From Phycisphaerae bacterium (GTDB lineage Bacteria > Planctomycetota > Phycisphaerae > Phycisphaerales > SM1A02), in NCBI GenBank assembly GCA_016873335.1, contig VGXN01000006.1, forward strand, positions 1 through 55,257: a stretch of 55,257 nt of DNA. The letters run 5' to 3'. The first letter of the stretch is position 1; every line of letters starts with the position of its first letter. A program made the translations under genes and the position numbers. Shown here piece by piece: positions 25,382 to 33,611 of the stretch. The notes below the pieces were generated by a model. That model ran no database searches and had not been told where the DNA came from. It saw only the letters and a program-made list of their open reading frames with translations.

Positions 25382-26416
25382 TCAGGGTGCGCCCGGCACA
25401 TCGAGATCGGCGGGCTCTGTGCTGCCCCGCCTTCGGACGGCAATGGGCTTCGGAGCAAACCGCTCTTCCGCCTGCTGCAGCGCGAGCAGTCGCCGCTCCA
25501 GCACGAGACTCCGCGACATCGACGGGAATTGCCCCTCAAACTTGTCCAAATCGGCTGCCGTCGTCAGTTGCATGTCGATATTCAGACGCTGCTCGACGAA
25601 GCCACCCTGACCGTCAAGTCTCGGTCGCCCGCGCTCATCGCGTTCCGGGCGCGCGACGCGGAGTTTCACGGTGTCGCCAGGCAGGCGCGACTGGATGAGA
25701 TCCACCAGATCATTGGAGTTGGAAATCGGCTTTCCATCGATCTCCTCGATTCGGTCACCGACCTTCAGCACCGTGCTCGCGGGCATGCCCGGAAGCAGCA
25801 TGATGATCTCGACTCCGGGTCGCTGCGGATCGCCGCTCGGTTGCATGCGGATGCCCAGCGCGCCGCGAGGCAGCGCAATCACCTTCTCGCGCGCCGCAGC
25901 AAGCAGACGCTCGCGCTGCTCCGTGCTGAGTTGCTCGCGGTCGAGCACGGCAAAGAGCTGCTCAGGCGCGACGGAAGCATCCGTCAGAACGCGGCTCGCC
26001 TCACTTCGCTCGTTGAACACAGCGGAGTCGAGTGCAGCGACCGCCGCCCGCACCTTCGCCGAAATCTTCACGGACGCCAAGACCTCCGGCGACCACAAGC
26101 GAAGCACTTCGGGTGCTGGCGTGGTGGGCTGCCCCATGAGATCGCCCCGCCACAGCTGCGGCTGCTGAAGCGCAGGGTTGACCGGAACTTTGCGAACATT
26201 CTCCTGCACATCGGCAGCGACCCCTCCGCGAATGCGCAGCGCGTCCACCTGTTGCCCCTGCGCATCGCGCACAGCACCCTGACTTGCCCATGCAAGCGCA
26301 GTCGAACCCGCCGCCGCGAGCAGGGCTGCCGCGACTGTGGCGCGCTTGCGCTGCCATGCATGCCGTGCATGCGAGACCTGCGAGGTCCGCAACGGCGCTG
26401 CGGCATCACTCGACAT
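25382..26416 (-). CDS. Membrane-anchored or exported PDZ-domain protein
   Basis: 344 aa from MSSDAAAPLRTSQ; the frame upstream lies in yicC. A basic N-terminus and one hydrophobic segment (about 28-45) suggest a signal anchor. A helical middle contains LLAAAREKVIALPRG, followed by one PDZ domain (about 215-305: GALGIRM, PGMPASTVLKVGDRIEEIDGK, LVDLIQSRLPGDTVKLRV). No protease catalytic triad is present, so it is not a DegP/HtrA enzyme. The start overlaps the end of yicC by 11 bp, making it the last gene of the tpiA-secG-yicC unit. Its partner is unknown. Confidence 0.75.
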   Translation of the reverse strand: MSSDAAAPLRTSQVSHARHAWQRKRATVAAALLAAAGSTALAWASQGAVRDAQGQQVDALRIRGGVAADVQENVRKVPVNPALQQPQLWRGDLMGQPTTPAPEVLRLWSPEVLASVKISAKVRAAVAALDSAVFNERSEASRVLTDASVAPEQLFAVLDREQLSTEQRERLLAAAREKVIALPRGALGIRMQPSGDPQRPGVEIIMLLPGMPASTVLKVGDRIEEIDGKPISNSNDLVDLIQSRLPGDTVKLRVARPERDERGRPRLDGQGGFVEQRLNIDMQLTTAADLDKFEGQFPSMSRSLVLERRLLALQQAEERFAPKPIAVRRRGSTEPADLDVPGAP

Positions 26417-27290
26417 TCTGAGCCTGCTCCTTGATGCGGTCGATGGCAGTCTTGATGTCCACAACCTGCTGCGCAGTCTCCACGTCCGCGGACTTGCTCG
26501 CGATCGTGTTTGCCTCGCGCAGGAGTTCCTGTCCAAGGAAGTCGAGCGGTCGCCCCACGGGTTCGCGGTTGGCAGGATCGAGAAGCCGTTCAAGTTGATC
26601 GATGTGCCCGATCAGCCGAACCACCTCCTCGGCGATGTCCGAACGCTCGGCAAAGATCGCCACTTCACGGAGCAGATCCGATGGTTCGACACTCTTGCCG
26701 ACTTCCTTCAGCATCGCATCCATGCGCTGGCGGAGGCGCGTCTGATACGCCTCGACCACCTGCGGCGCGCGCGCCTGAATCGACATCGTCCGTGCGCGCA
26801 GGGTCTTCGCGCACTCGCTGAGGTGCGTCCGGATGGTTTCGCCCTCGCGTGCGCGGGATTCAAGCACACGTTGACATGCCTCGTCGACCAGTCGAAGCAC
26901 CGTCGGACGCAGGTGCTCAAGGAACACCTCACCGCCATCCTCCACCACCACGCCCGGAAGCGCCAGCAACTGACCGCGGTCCACCTTGCGTGCCTCTTCC
27001 GAGCCAAGCATCTGCGTCAGTTGCGCGATGTAGCCATTGAGTACCTCACCATCGATGCGCGCACTGCGGCGCGCGGCGGAGGCAACGATTCGCAGCGTCA
27101 CAAGGACACTGCCGCGAACAAGCCGCCGCGTGCAAGCGACTTCGATCTCGCCTTCCAGCGCGGAAAGTTCCTCAGGAACACGAAGCGTGCACTTGAAGTG
27201 ACGATTGTTGACGGATCGAACCTCGACTTCGACGGGCACGCCATCGACTTCGCCGCACGCGACTCCGAAACCGGTCATCGAGCGGATCAT
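26406..27290 (-). CDS. yicC: YicC/YloC family endoribonuclease
   Basis: 294 aa, normal length. Starts with the hallmark MIRSMTGFG and ends with the conserved DFLGQELLREANTIASKS and IKTAIDRIKEQAQNVE blocks. YicC/YloC proteins are manganese-dependent endoribonucleases in the bacteria studied. It lies 20 nt after secG in the same direction. Confidence 0.95.
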   Translation of the reverse strand: MIRSMTGFGVACGEVDGVPVEVEVRSVNNRHFKCTLRVPEELSALEGEIEVACTRRLVRGSVLVTLRIVASAARRSARIDGEVLNGYIAQLTQMLGSEEARKVDRGQLLALPGVVVEDGGEVFLEHLRPTVLRLVDEACQRVLESRAREGETIRTHLSECAKTLRARTMSIQARAPQVVEAYQTRLRQRMDAMLKEVGKSVEPSDLLREVAIFAERSDIAEEVVRLIGHIDQLERLLDPANREPVGRPLDFLGQELLREANTIASKSADVETAQQVVDIKTAIDRIKEQAQNVE

Positions 27291-27310
27291 CGGTGTCGTC
27301 CTGCGTGCGG

Positions 27311-27814
27311 TCAGGGAGTCGGCGCTGGCTGCGCGGGCGCTGCTGGCGCTGGCGCTGGCACTGGCGCGGGTGCTGCAGGATCTGCTGGCGCGGGTGCGGG
27401 TGCTGTTGGCGCGACAAGCGGCTGATCGACCGCGGGGGTTGCGTTCACATCGACTGGCACCGCAGCACCAGTCGCGGCGCTCGGATCCGTGGGGGCAGCA
27501 GCGGGCTGCAGCAGATTTGTGCCCGCCTCCGAAACCTGCGCCGCCGGTTCTTCAACTGCCTGCTCCGGCGCCGGGTTGTCCATCACATTCAGCGTGATCG
27601 CGATCACGAGGTAAACCGAGAACGCACCCAGCGTGAGGTAGGTCAGTACATCGCCGGTTCGACCGCCGAATGCCGTGTCCGTTGCGCCACCGCCCGCACC
27701 GCCGAACGCCTGGGCGAGTCCGCCACCCTGCGGGCGTTGCACCAAGATGATGAGCACCAAGATGACGCTCGAGGCGGCGAACAGGAAGGTGAGCAAGTTG
27801 AACCAGAATCCCAT
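27311..27814 (-). CDS. secG: Preprotein translocase subunit SecG with long Pro/Ala tail
   Basis: 167 aa. Two membrane helices (about 4-24 and 58-78) flank the conserved loop ILVQRPQGGGLAQAFGG. SecG is usually 75-110 aa; here about 85 extra residues follow the second helix, first acidic (EQAVEEPAAQ), then almost only Pro and Ala. The tail has no domain and is probably disordered. The gene follows tpiA by 21 nt, a common pairing. Confidence 0.93.
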   Translation of the reverse strand: MGFWFNLLTFLFAASSVILVLIILVQRPQGGGLAQAFGGAGGGATDTAFGGRTGDVLTYLTLGAFSVYLVIAITLNVMDNPAPEQAVEEPAAQVSEAGTNLLQPAAAPTDPSAATGAAVPVDVNATPAVDQPLVAPTAPAPAPADPAAPAPVPAPAPAAPAQPAPTP

Positions 27815-27835
27815 GAATGCGTTCCTCGGCCAGGC

Positions 27836-28609
27836 TCAGCTGGCTGCAACTCCGACCGTCGCCGCGGTGCACAAGGCCAGGAAGTCGTGCGCTTTCAGCG
27901 AAGCGCCGCCAACCAGCCCACCATCCACGCCGTCCACCGCAAAGATCGACTTCGCGGTCGCCGGCACCAACGACCCGCCGTACACCACGCGGACGCCAGA
28001 GGCGAGCCGAGCATCATAGCGTGCCGCAAGCGCAGAACGGATCTCGCGGTGCGCCTCGCCCGCATCGGCTGGTTGTGCCGTGATGCCCGTGCCAATCGCC
28101 CACACCGGTTCGTATGCGATCACGACATCGTCCATTGCCGCAGCATCGATCGCGGCAAGCGCCGAACGCAACTGCGCCGCGATGATGTCATGCGCCTTCC
28201 CAGCATCGCGCTCCGCGCGCGTCTCGCCAACGCACAACACGGCACGAAGCCCGCTGCCAAGCGCCATCGAAAGTTTGTCCGCAATCAACGCCTCACTCTC
28301 GCCGATCGTGTGACGACGCTCCGAGTGACCGACGATCACCCACGATGCGCCGACATCGCGCAGCATCTCGGCACTGACCTCGCCAGTGCGGGCGCCGTTC
28401 ACCTCGCCCGACAGATCCTGAGCGCCGAGCGCGACGGGCGAGCCGGCGATCGCCTCCGCGACAGGCAGCAGATACGGAAAGGGCGGAAAGACCACGACAT
28501 CCGCAGCCCAGTCCGCGCCGGTGCCCTCCGCGATCGCATGCGCAAGCGAACGCGCGCTTGCATGATCGGTATTCATCTTCCAGTTGCCACCGATGAAGGG
28601 ACGCCGCAT
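27836..28609 (-). CDS. tpiA: Triosephosphate isomerase
   Basis: 257 aa from MRRPFIGGNWKMN; the longer frame overlaps alaS. TACCAT lies 7 nt before this ATG. Catalytic residues: Lys in GNWKMN, His in IVGHSERR and Glu in AYEPVWAIGTG. Phosphate loop VYGGSLVPATA. Glycolysis/gluconeogenesis. First gene of tpiA-secG-yicC-PDZ. Confidence 0.96.
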   Translation of the reverse strand: MRRPFIGGNWKMNTDHASARSLAHAIAEGTGADWAADVVVFPPFPYLLPVAEAIAGSPVALGAQDLSGEVNGARTGEVSAEMLRDVGASWVIVGHSERRHTIGESEALIADKLSMALGSGLRAVLCVGETRAERDAGKAHDIIAAQLRSALAAIDAAAMDDVVIAYEPVWAIGTGITAQPADAGEAHREIRSALAARYDARLASGVRVVYGGSLVPATAKSIFAVDGVDGGLVGGASLKAHDFLALCTAATVGVAAS

Positions 28610-28616
28610 CCCTCGG

Positions 28617-28645
28617 ATGGTACGGGCTGCACGACTGCGTATCCT
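28617..28645. promoter_or_regulatory. Divergent promoters for tpiA (leaderless) and alaS
   Basis: Minus strand: TACCAT (complement of 28617-28622), 7 nt before the tpiA ATG. Plus strand: TATCCT (28640-28645), 13 nt before the alaS ATG, which would give a leader of about 6 nt. The full gap between the two start codons is 49 bp. Confidence 0.45.
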
Positions 28646-28658
28646 CCCCGCTCTCGCC

Positions 28659-31496
28659 ATGTCACAGCCACGAAGCGCAGCTGAAATCAGGTCCGCGTTC
28701 ATCGACTTCTTCCGAAAGAAGGCGGGGCACACCTTCGCTGCAGGCAGCGCCGTTGTGCCCTTCGACGATCCGACACTGCTCTTCACCAACGCTGGCATGA
28801 ATCAGTTCAAGGATGTGTTTCTTGGGCGCGGTTCACGCGCGTTCACACGCGCGGTCAATTCGCAGAAGTGCATCCGTGCGGGCGGCAAGCACAACGACCT
28901 CGAGGATGTGGGCAAGGATGTCTATCACCACACGTTCTTCGAGATGCTCGGCAACTGGTCATTCGGCGACTATTTCAAGAAGGAGTCGATCGACTGGGGG
29001 TGGGAACTTCTGACGAATGTGTATGGACTGCCGAAGGATCGCCTCTACGCGACCTATTTCGGCGGCGACAAGGCTGCGGGGCTCGCTCCCGATGATGAGG
29101 CGCGCAAACTGTGGTGCGCGCATCTGCCTGCGAATCGCGTGTTGCCAGGATCGATGAAGGACAACTTCTGGGAGATGGGTGAGACGGGACCATGCGGTCC
29201 ATGCTCGGAGATCCACTTCGACCGCATCGGTGGGCGCGATGCCGCGAGGCTCGTCAACAGCGGCGATCCCGATGTGCTCGAGATCTGGAACCTCGTCTTC
29301 ATCCAGTTCAACCGCGAAAGTGGTGGAACGCTGAAGCCGCTGCCCGACAAGCATGTCGACACGGGCATGGGACTCGAGCGTTTGGTGAGTGTGATTCAAG
29401 GCAAGCGATCGAACTACGACACCGATCTGTGGAAGCCGATCTTCGACGCGATCGCGCGGACGACGGGAGCGCGCCCCTACGGAGGGTCGTTGACCGATCC
29501 GACGGACATCGCGTACCGAATCATCGCCGATCATGTGCGCTGCCTGACTGCGGCGGCATGTGATGGTGCCGGTCCGGGCAGCGATGGCCGCAACTATGTG
29601 CTGCGGCGCATTCTCCGCCGCGCCGCGCGGCATGGGCGACAGACGCTCGGCATGGAGCGGCCGTTCGTGCATCTGCTTGTGCCTGCCGTGGTCGAGACGC
29701 TCGGCGGTGCGTTCCCCGAAATCGCAGCGGGTGCCGCCAAGGCTGCGCAGACGATCCGCGCGGAGGAAGAACTCTTTGGCAAGACGCTCGGGCGCGGCAT
29801 CGCGCTGTTCGACGAGTCCGCCGAGCGCGCACGGCAGTCGGGAAGCGGCACGATCACCGCCGACGATGCCTTCCGCCTGCACGACACGTGGGGGTTCCCT
29901 GTCGATCTCACCGAGGTCATGGCTGCTGAGCGCGGACTGCGGGTGGATGTCGCGGGCTACGAGTCGTTGATGGAACGCGCCCGCGAAACAAGCCGCGCAG
30001 GAGCGCAGGGCGGCGAGCGCATGGAACTGCCTCCCGATGCGATGGCGAAGCTCGCGGCCATGCACATCCATGCCACCGATGACTCCGCGCGCGATCTTGG
30101 TCATCCGATGCGTGCGCGCATTCGCGCGGTGTGGGACGGCAAGCACTTTCGTGAGTCGCTCGAGACTGGACACATCGGCGGCATCGTGCTCGACCGCACC
30201 TGTTTCTTCGCCGAGAGCGGCGGGCAGGAAGCGGACGAAGGCGACATTCGCACATCGGCGCAGCGTGGCGCACGCGGCGGCGGCGCGGGTCACTTCGAGG
30301 TCCGCAATGTTCAGCGGTTCGGCGAGTATGTCCTGCACATTGGTCGCGTGGCGCACGGCGTGGTGCATGTGGACAGCGATGCGGAAATCATGCTGCATCA
30401 CGAACGGCGCGAGCGCATCCGCGCGAATCACACCGCCACGCATCTGCTGAATCTTGCGCTGCGCACAGCTGTGGGAGAGGACGTGCAGCAGCGCGGATCG
30501 CTCGTCGCGGCGGATCGACTTCGCTTCGACTTCGCATCGTCACGCGCGCTCACGGCGGGCGAAGCGCAGCAGGTGGAAATGCAAGTCAACGCGGCAATCG
30601 CTGCAAATCTCCCAGTGTCGATCGGCACACTCCCGCTCGCCCACGCCAAGACGATCACTGGTGTCCGTGCCGTCTTTGGCGAGCGCTACCCAGATCCTGT
30701 CCGTGTGGTCAGCATCGGTGCCTCGATCGCGGATCTTGACCGAACACCGAATGATCCGCGCTGGGGTTCACTGTCAATCGAGTTCTGCGGCGGAACGCAC
30801 CTCGCGTCCACGGGCAGTGCGAAGTCGTTCGTGCTGCTGTCGGAGGGTGCGTCTTCGGCTGGTGTGCGCCGCTGCTTCGGTCTCACGGGCAGTACGGCAA
30901 ACGAAGCGGCAGAGACCGCGCGCCAGTTCGCGGCACGGGTCGAAACTGCGCTTCGTCTCGATGGCGATGCGCTGCTGACGGAAGCGGCAGAGATCGCGCG
31001 GGCGGAAACGGCCCTCACCATCGGGATGTGCGCGCGCCATGCGCTCGCACCTCGACTCGATGCGCTGCGTGAACGGACGAAGGATGCCCGCCGCAAGATG
31101 GAAGGCTCGACGCGTGATGAGGCGGTCACGCAGGTGCGCGCACTGACGGAGGCGCATGTCGCAGGTGACTCGCGCCGTCCGCTCGTTGCAGTGATCCGCG
31201 GCGCGGACGCGGCCGCACTGATGGCTGCGCTCGACTCGTCGCGCGCACAGTTGCCGGAGACACCGATTCTCCTCCTCAGCCCCGACAGCGAGTCAGGGAA
31301 GGTGGCCATTGCCGCCACAAGCCCCGCGTGGGCGATCGCGAAGGGACTGAAGGCAGGCGATTGGGTTCGCACGACTGCCCAAGCATGCGGCGGGTCGGGC
31401 GGCGGCAAGCCCGACACGGCCCAGGCAGGCGGCAAGGATGTCAGCAAGGTGGCTGAGGCTGTCGACGCTGCGCGCGCGTTCGCGGCGAACCGTTGA
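28659..31496 (+). CDS. alaS: Alanine--tRNA ligase
   Basis: 945 aa from MSQPRSAAEIRSAFIDFF. The class II catalytic core is at the N-terminus (LLFTNAGMNQFKDVFLG, GMGLERL). The editing domain has the zinc-binding histidines HTATHLLN and CGGTH. A C-Ala domain with the usual glycine-rich GGSGGGKPDTAQAGG end follows. Slightly longer than the usual about 875 aa. Confidence 0.97.
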   Translation: MSQPRSAAEIRSAFIDFFRKKAGHTFAAGSAVVPFDDPTLLFTNAGMNQFKDVFLGRGSRAFTRAVNSQKCIRAGGKHNDLEDVGKDVYHHTFFEMLGNWSFGDYFKKESIDWGWELLTNVYGLPKDRLYATYFGGDKAAGLAPDDEARKLWCAHLPANRVLPGSMKDNFWEMGETGPCGPCSEIHFDRIGGRDAARLVNSGDPDVLEIWNLVFIQFNRESGGTLKPLPDKHVDTGMGLERLVSVIQGKRSNYDTDLWKPIFDAIARTTGARPYGGSLTDPTDIAYRIIADHVRCLTAAACDGAGPGSDGRNYVLRRILRRAARHGRQTLGMERPFVHLLVPAVVETLGGAFPEIAAGAAKAAQTIRAEEELFGKTLGRGIALFDESAERARQSGSGTITADDAFRLHDTWGFPVDLTEVMAAERGLRVDVAGYESLMERARETSRAGAQGGERMELPPDAMAKLAAMHIHATDDSARDLGHPMRARIRAVWDGKHFRESLETGHIGGIVLDRTCFFAESGGQEADEGDIRTSAQRGARGGGAGHFEVRNVQRFGEYVLHIGRVAHGVVHVDSDAEIMLHHERRERIRANHTATHLLNLALRTAVGEDVQQRGSLVAADRLRFDFASSRALTAGEAQQVEMQVNAAIAANLPVSIGTLPLAHAKTITGVRAVFGERYPDPVRVVSIGASIADLDRTPNDPRWGSLSIEFCGGTHLASTGSAKSFVLLSEGASSAGVRRCFGLTGSTANEAAETARQFAARVETALRLDGDALLTEAAEIARAETALTIGMCARHALAPRLDALRERTKDARRKMEGSTRDEAVTQVRALTEAHVAGDSRRPLVAVIRGADAAALMAALDSSRAQLPETPILLLSPDSESGKVAIAATSPAWAIAKGLKAGDWVRTTAQACGGSGGGKPDTAQAGGKDVSKVAEAVDAARAFAANR

Positions 31497-31505
31497 CGCG
31501 ACGAA

Positions 31506-32828
31506 TCACGCGGATTGCCGGCGGAGGCTGAGCGCGCCCCAGGCGATCGCCGCGGCGACCACTGCCACCACGAGCACCGCACCGATCGCCGTCAGTTGTG
31601 ACTGCATGGACCCGCCGCGCCAAAGCGGACCTTCGAGCGCGGCGATCGCCCAACGGAACGGGCTGACCGCGCTCACCGATGCGAGTGCAGGCGGCATGAA
31701 CACGAGCGGGACGGAGCCGCCGCCGAGAAGCGCAAGAATGAGGATCACGGACCGCCCCGCGCCCTCACTCCCACCGAGGCTCTGGAACAGCGACGCCACC
31801 GCCATCGCCACCATCGTGAACGCGACCGCGATGGCAGCCATCGCAGGCAACAGCAGCGCCGGTTGCACGGGACGCACGCCAAAGGCGGTCACTGCCAGCA
31901 CCATCAGCATCGCCTGCATCAGCAGCGCCATGCAGAAGCAGGCGAGCGCCTTGCCGGCAAGCACCATGTGCATCGAGAGCGGCGCCGCACACAAGCGCCG
32001 AAGCGTGCCGCGATTGCGTTCCACGGAAAGGCTCGTCACGAACGCCATCACGCAGCCCGCGAGCCCCCACACCACGCCCTGCGGAAAGGTGACGGCGAAA
32101 CTTGATGGAGGACGCACAGGATCATCCACCACCGCACTCTGCGCGATGCGGACGGGGCGGAACGCGCTCAGCCGCGGGAACGCACCCGCGGCATCGCCAC
32201 TGATCTGCTTCTCCAAACGGCGTTGCACCTTCTCCTCGCGCGCCACAGCGAGCCGCTGCGCCGCAGCAAGCAGATCGAGAAGCGCGGCGCGTTCATCCTC
32301 GCTCGTTCCCATGTCGGATGCGGACAACGCACGCAGCAGTGCCATCTGCCGCTGAAGGCGCGCGCTGTCGCCCACGCTCAGCATGAACTGCACGAAGCCG
32401 ATCTCCATCAGTTTGCCTTGCAGCAATCCGAGTTCCGCGGAACGGCTTGGGTCGCCGAGCACTTCAATCGGCATCGACCCGCCCGTCAGCAGCGCCTCCG
32501 CCGCCATGTCGAACTCCTCGGGAACAATGACGACTGCGCAGCAGCGCGCGGATCGGACGCGCGCGATCGCTTCCTCGCGTCCCTCCACACGATCCACCTG
32601 CAGCGCGGGATCCGCCTCCAGTGCGCCGACGAATGACTCAGCGAGCGGCCCGCTCCCCTCACGGACGAGCGCGACCGTGATCGGCCCCGGCACTGCCATC
32701 CGCCCAAACACCATCCCAAAGAGCACGGCAATCACCAGCGGAAACACCAGGGTGAACACAAACGCACTGCGGTCGCGCAGCAGCAGGCGCAGATCCTTGC
32801 AAACGAGGGCGAGGAGCGGACCAGTCAT
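31506..32828 (-). CDS. ABC-2 type transporter permease
   Basis: 440 aa. One N-terminal membrane helix (about 22-45), a large extracytoplasmic domain (about 46-240) and five or six C-terminal helices: the ABC2_membrane_3 layout, with the MERNRGTL-like block as SVERNRGTLRRLCAAPLS. Probably an exporter of a drug, lipid or other small molecule; the substrate is not readable. Start overlaps the ATPase stop by 4 bp. Confidence 0.9.
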   Translation of the reverse strand: MTGPLLALVCKDLRLLLRDRSAFVFTLVFPLVIAVLFGMVFGRMAVPGPITVALVREGSGPLAESFVGALEADPALQVDRVEGREEAIARVRSARCCAVVIVPEEFDMAAEALLTGGSMPIEVLGDPSRSAELGLLQGKLMEIGFVQFMLSVGDSARLQRQMALLRALSASDMGTSEDERAALLDLLAAAQRLAVAREEKVQRRLEKQISGDAAGAFPRLSAFRPVRIAQSAVVDDPVRPPSSFAVTFPQGVVWGLAGCVMAFVTSLSVERNRGTLRRLCAAPLSMHMVLAGKALACFCMALLMQAMLMVLAVTAFGVRPVQPALLLPAMAAIAVAFTMVAMAVASLFQSLGGSEGAGRSVILILALLGGGSVPLVFMPPALASVSAVSPFRWAIAALEGPLWRGGSMQSQLTAIGAVLVVAVVAAAIAWGALSLRRQSA

Positions 32829-33562
32829 TCGCGGAGCTCCCGACCCGTCAGCTTCAGCAGCACACTCTCCAGTCCGTGCGCAGCACGGCTGCTTCCCGCG
32901 CCGTGAATCGCGACCAGTTCATCCACGGTGCCCTCCGCCTGAATCTTCCCGTGATCCATCAGCGCGATGCGGTCGCTCAACTTCTCCGCCTCTTCCATGT
33001 CGTGCGTCGTCAGCAGCACGGCACATCCCGATGCGGCACGGGCACGAATGATGCCGCGCACATGCGCACGCGACTGTGGATCAACGCCCGCCGTCGGCTC
33101 ATCGAGCACCAGGAGAGGCGGCTCATGGACGAGTGCCACCGCAAGATTGAGTCGCCGCTTCATGCCACCCGAATAGCTCCCGACACGCTCATCGGCACGC
33201 GTTGCCAGACCGACCATGTCGAGCGCTTCGAGCACCTGACGACGGCTGCGAAAGGCTCCGTACAGTTGCGCATACAGCTTGACCGTTTCCGTTGCGGTGA
33301 GCATGTCGTAGAGCGCCAGTTCCTGCGGCGCGAATCCGATGGCTCGCCGCACCGATGCGTTCGATGGATCCCCCGCGGCGCCGATCATCACGCTGCCCGA
33401 GTCCGGTCGCATCAGCCCTGTCGCAAGCGCGACCGTCGTGGATTTGCCCGCGCCGTTGGGTCCGAGCAGTCCGACCACCTCTCCCGCCGCCACACAAAGT
33501 GACACACGCTCGACAGCGCGCACCGTTCCGTAGCTCTTGGACACCTCGCGCAGCGCCAGCAC
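32825..33562 (-). CDS. ABC transporter ATP-binding protein
   Basis: 245 aa, GTG start. Walker A GPNGAGKSTT, Q-loop APQELALYD, signature YSGGMKRRL, Walker B LLVLDEPTAGVD and H-loop TTHDMEEAE. CcmA/NatA-like. TAGGAT lies 6 nt before the GTG. Forms a two-gene exporter with the permease. Confidence 0.95.
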   Translation of the reverse strand: MLALREVSKSYGTVRAVERVSLCVAAGEVVGLLGPNGAGKSTTVALATGLMRPDSGSVMIGAAGDPSNASVRRAIGFAPQELALYDMLTATETVKLYAQLYGAFRSRRQVLEALDMVGLATRADERVGSYSGGMKRRLNLAVALVHEPPLLVLDEPTAGVDPQSRAHVRGIIRARAASGCAVLLTTHDMEEAEKLSDRIALMDHGKIQAEGTVDELVAIHGAGSSRAAHGLESVLLKLTGRELRE

Positions 33563-33568
33563 GCCGTC

Positions 33569-33604
33569 ATCCTACGGATCGCCGCCGAAAACCCGCGCTA
33601 GCCT
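33569..33604. promoter_or_regulatory. Divergent leaderless promoters for the ABC exporter and acs
   Basis: Minus strand: TAGGAT (complement of 33569-33574), 6 nt before the ATPase GTG. Plus strand: TAGCCT (33599-33604), 7 nt before the acs ATG. The gap between the start codons is 49 bp. Confidence 0.45.
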
Positions 33605-33611
33605 GTTGTGC

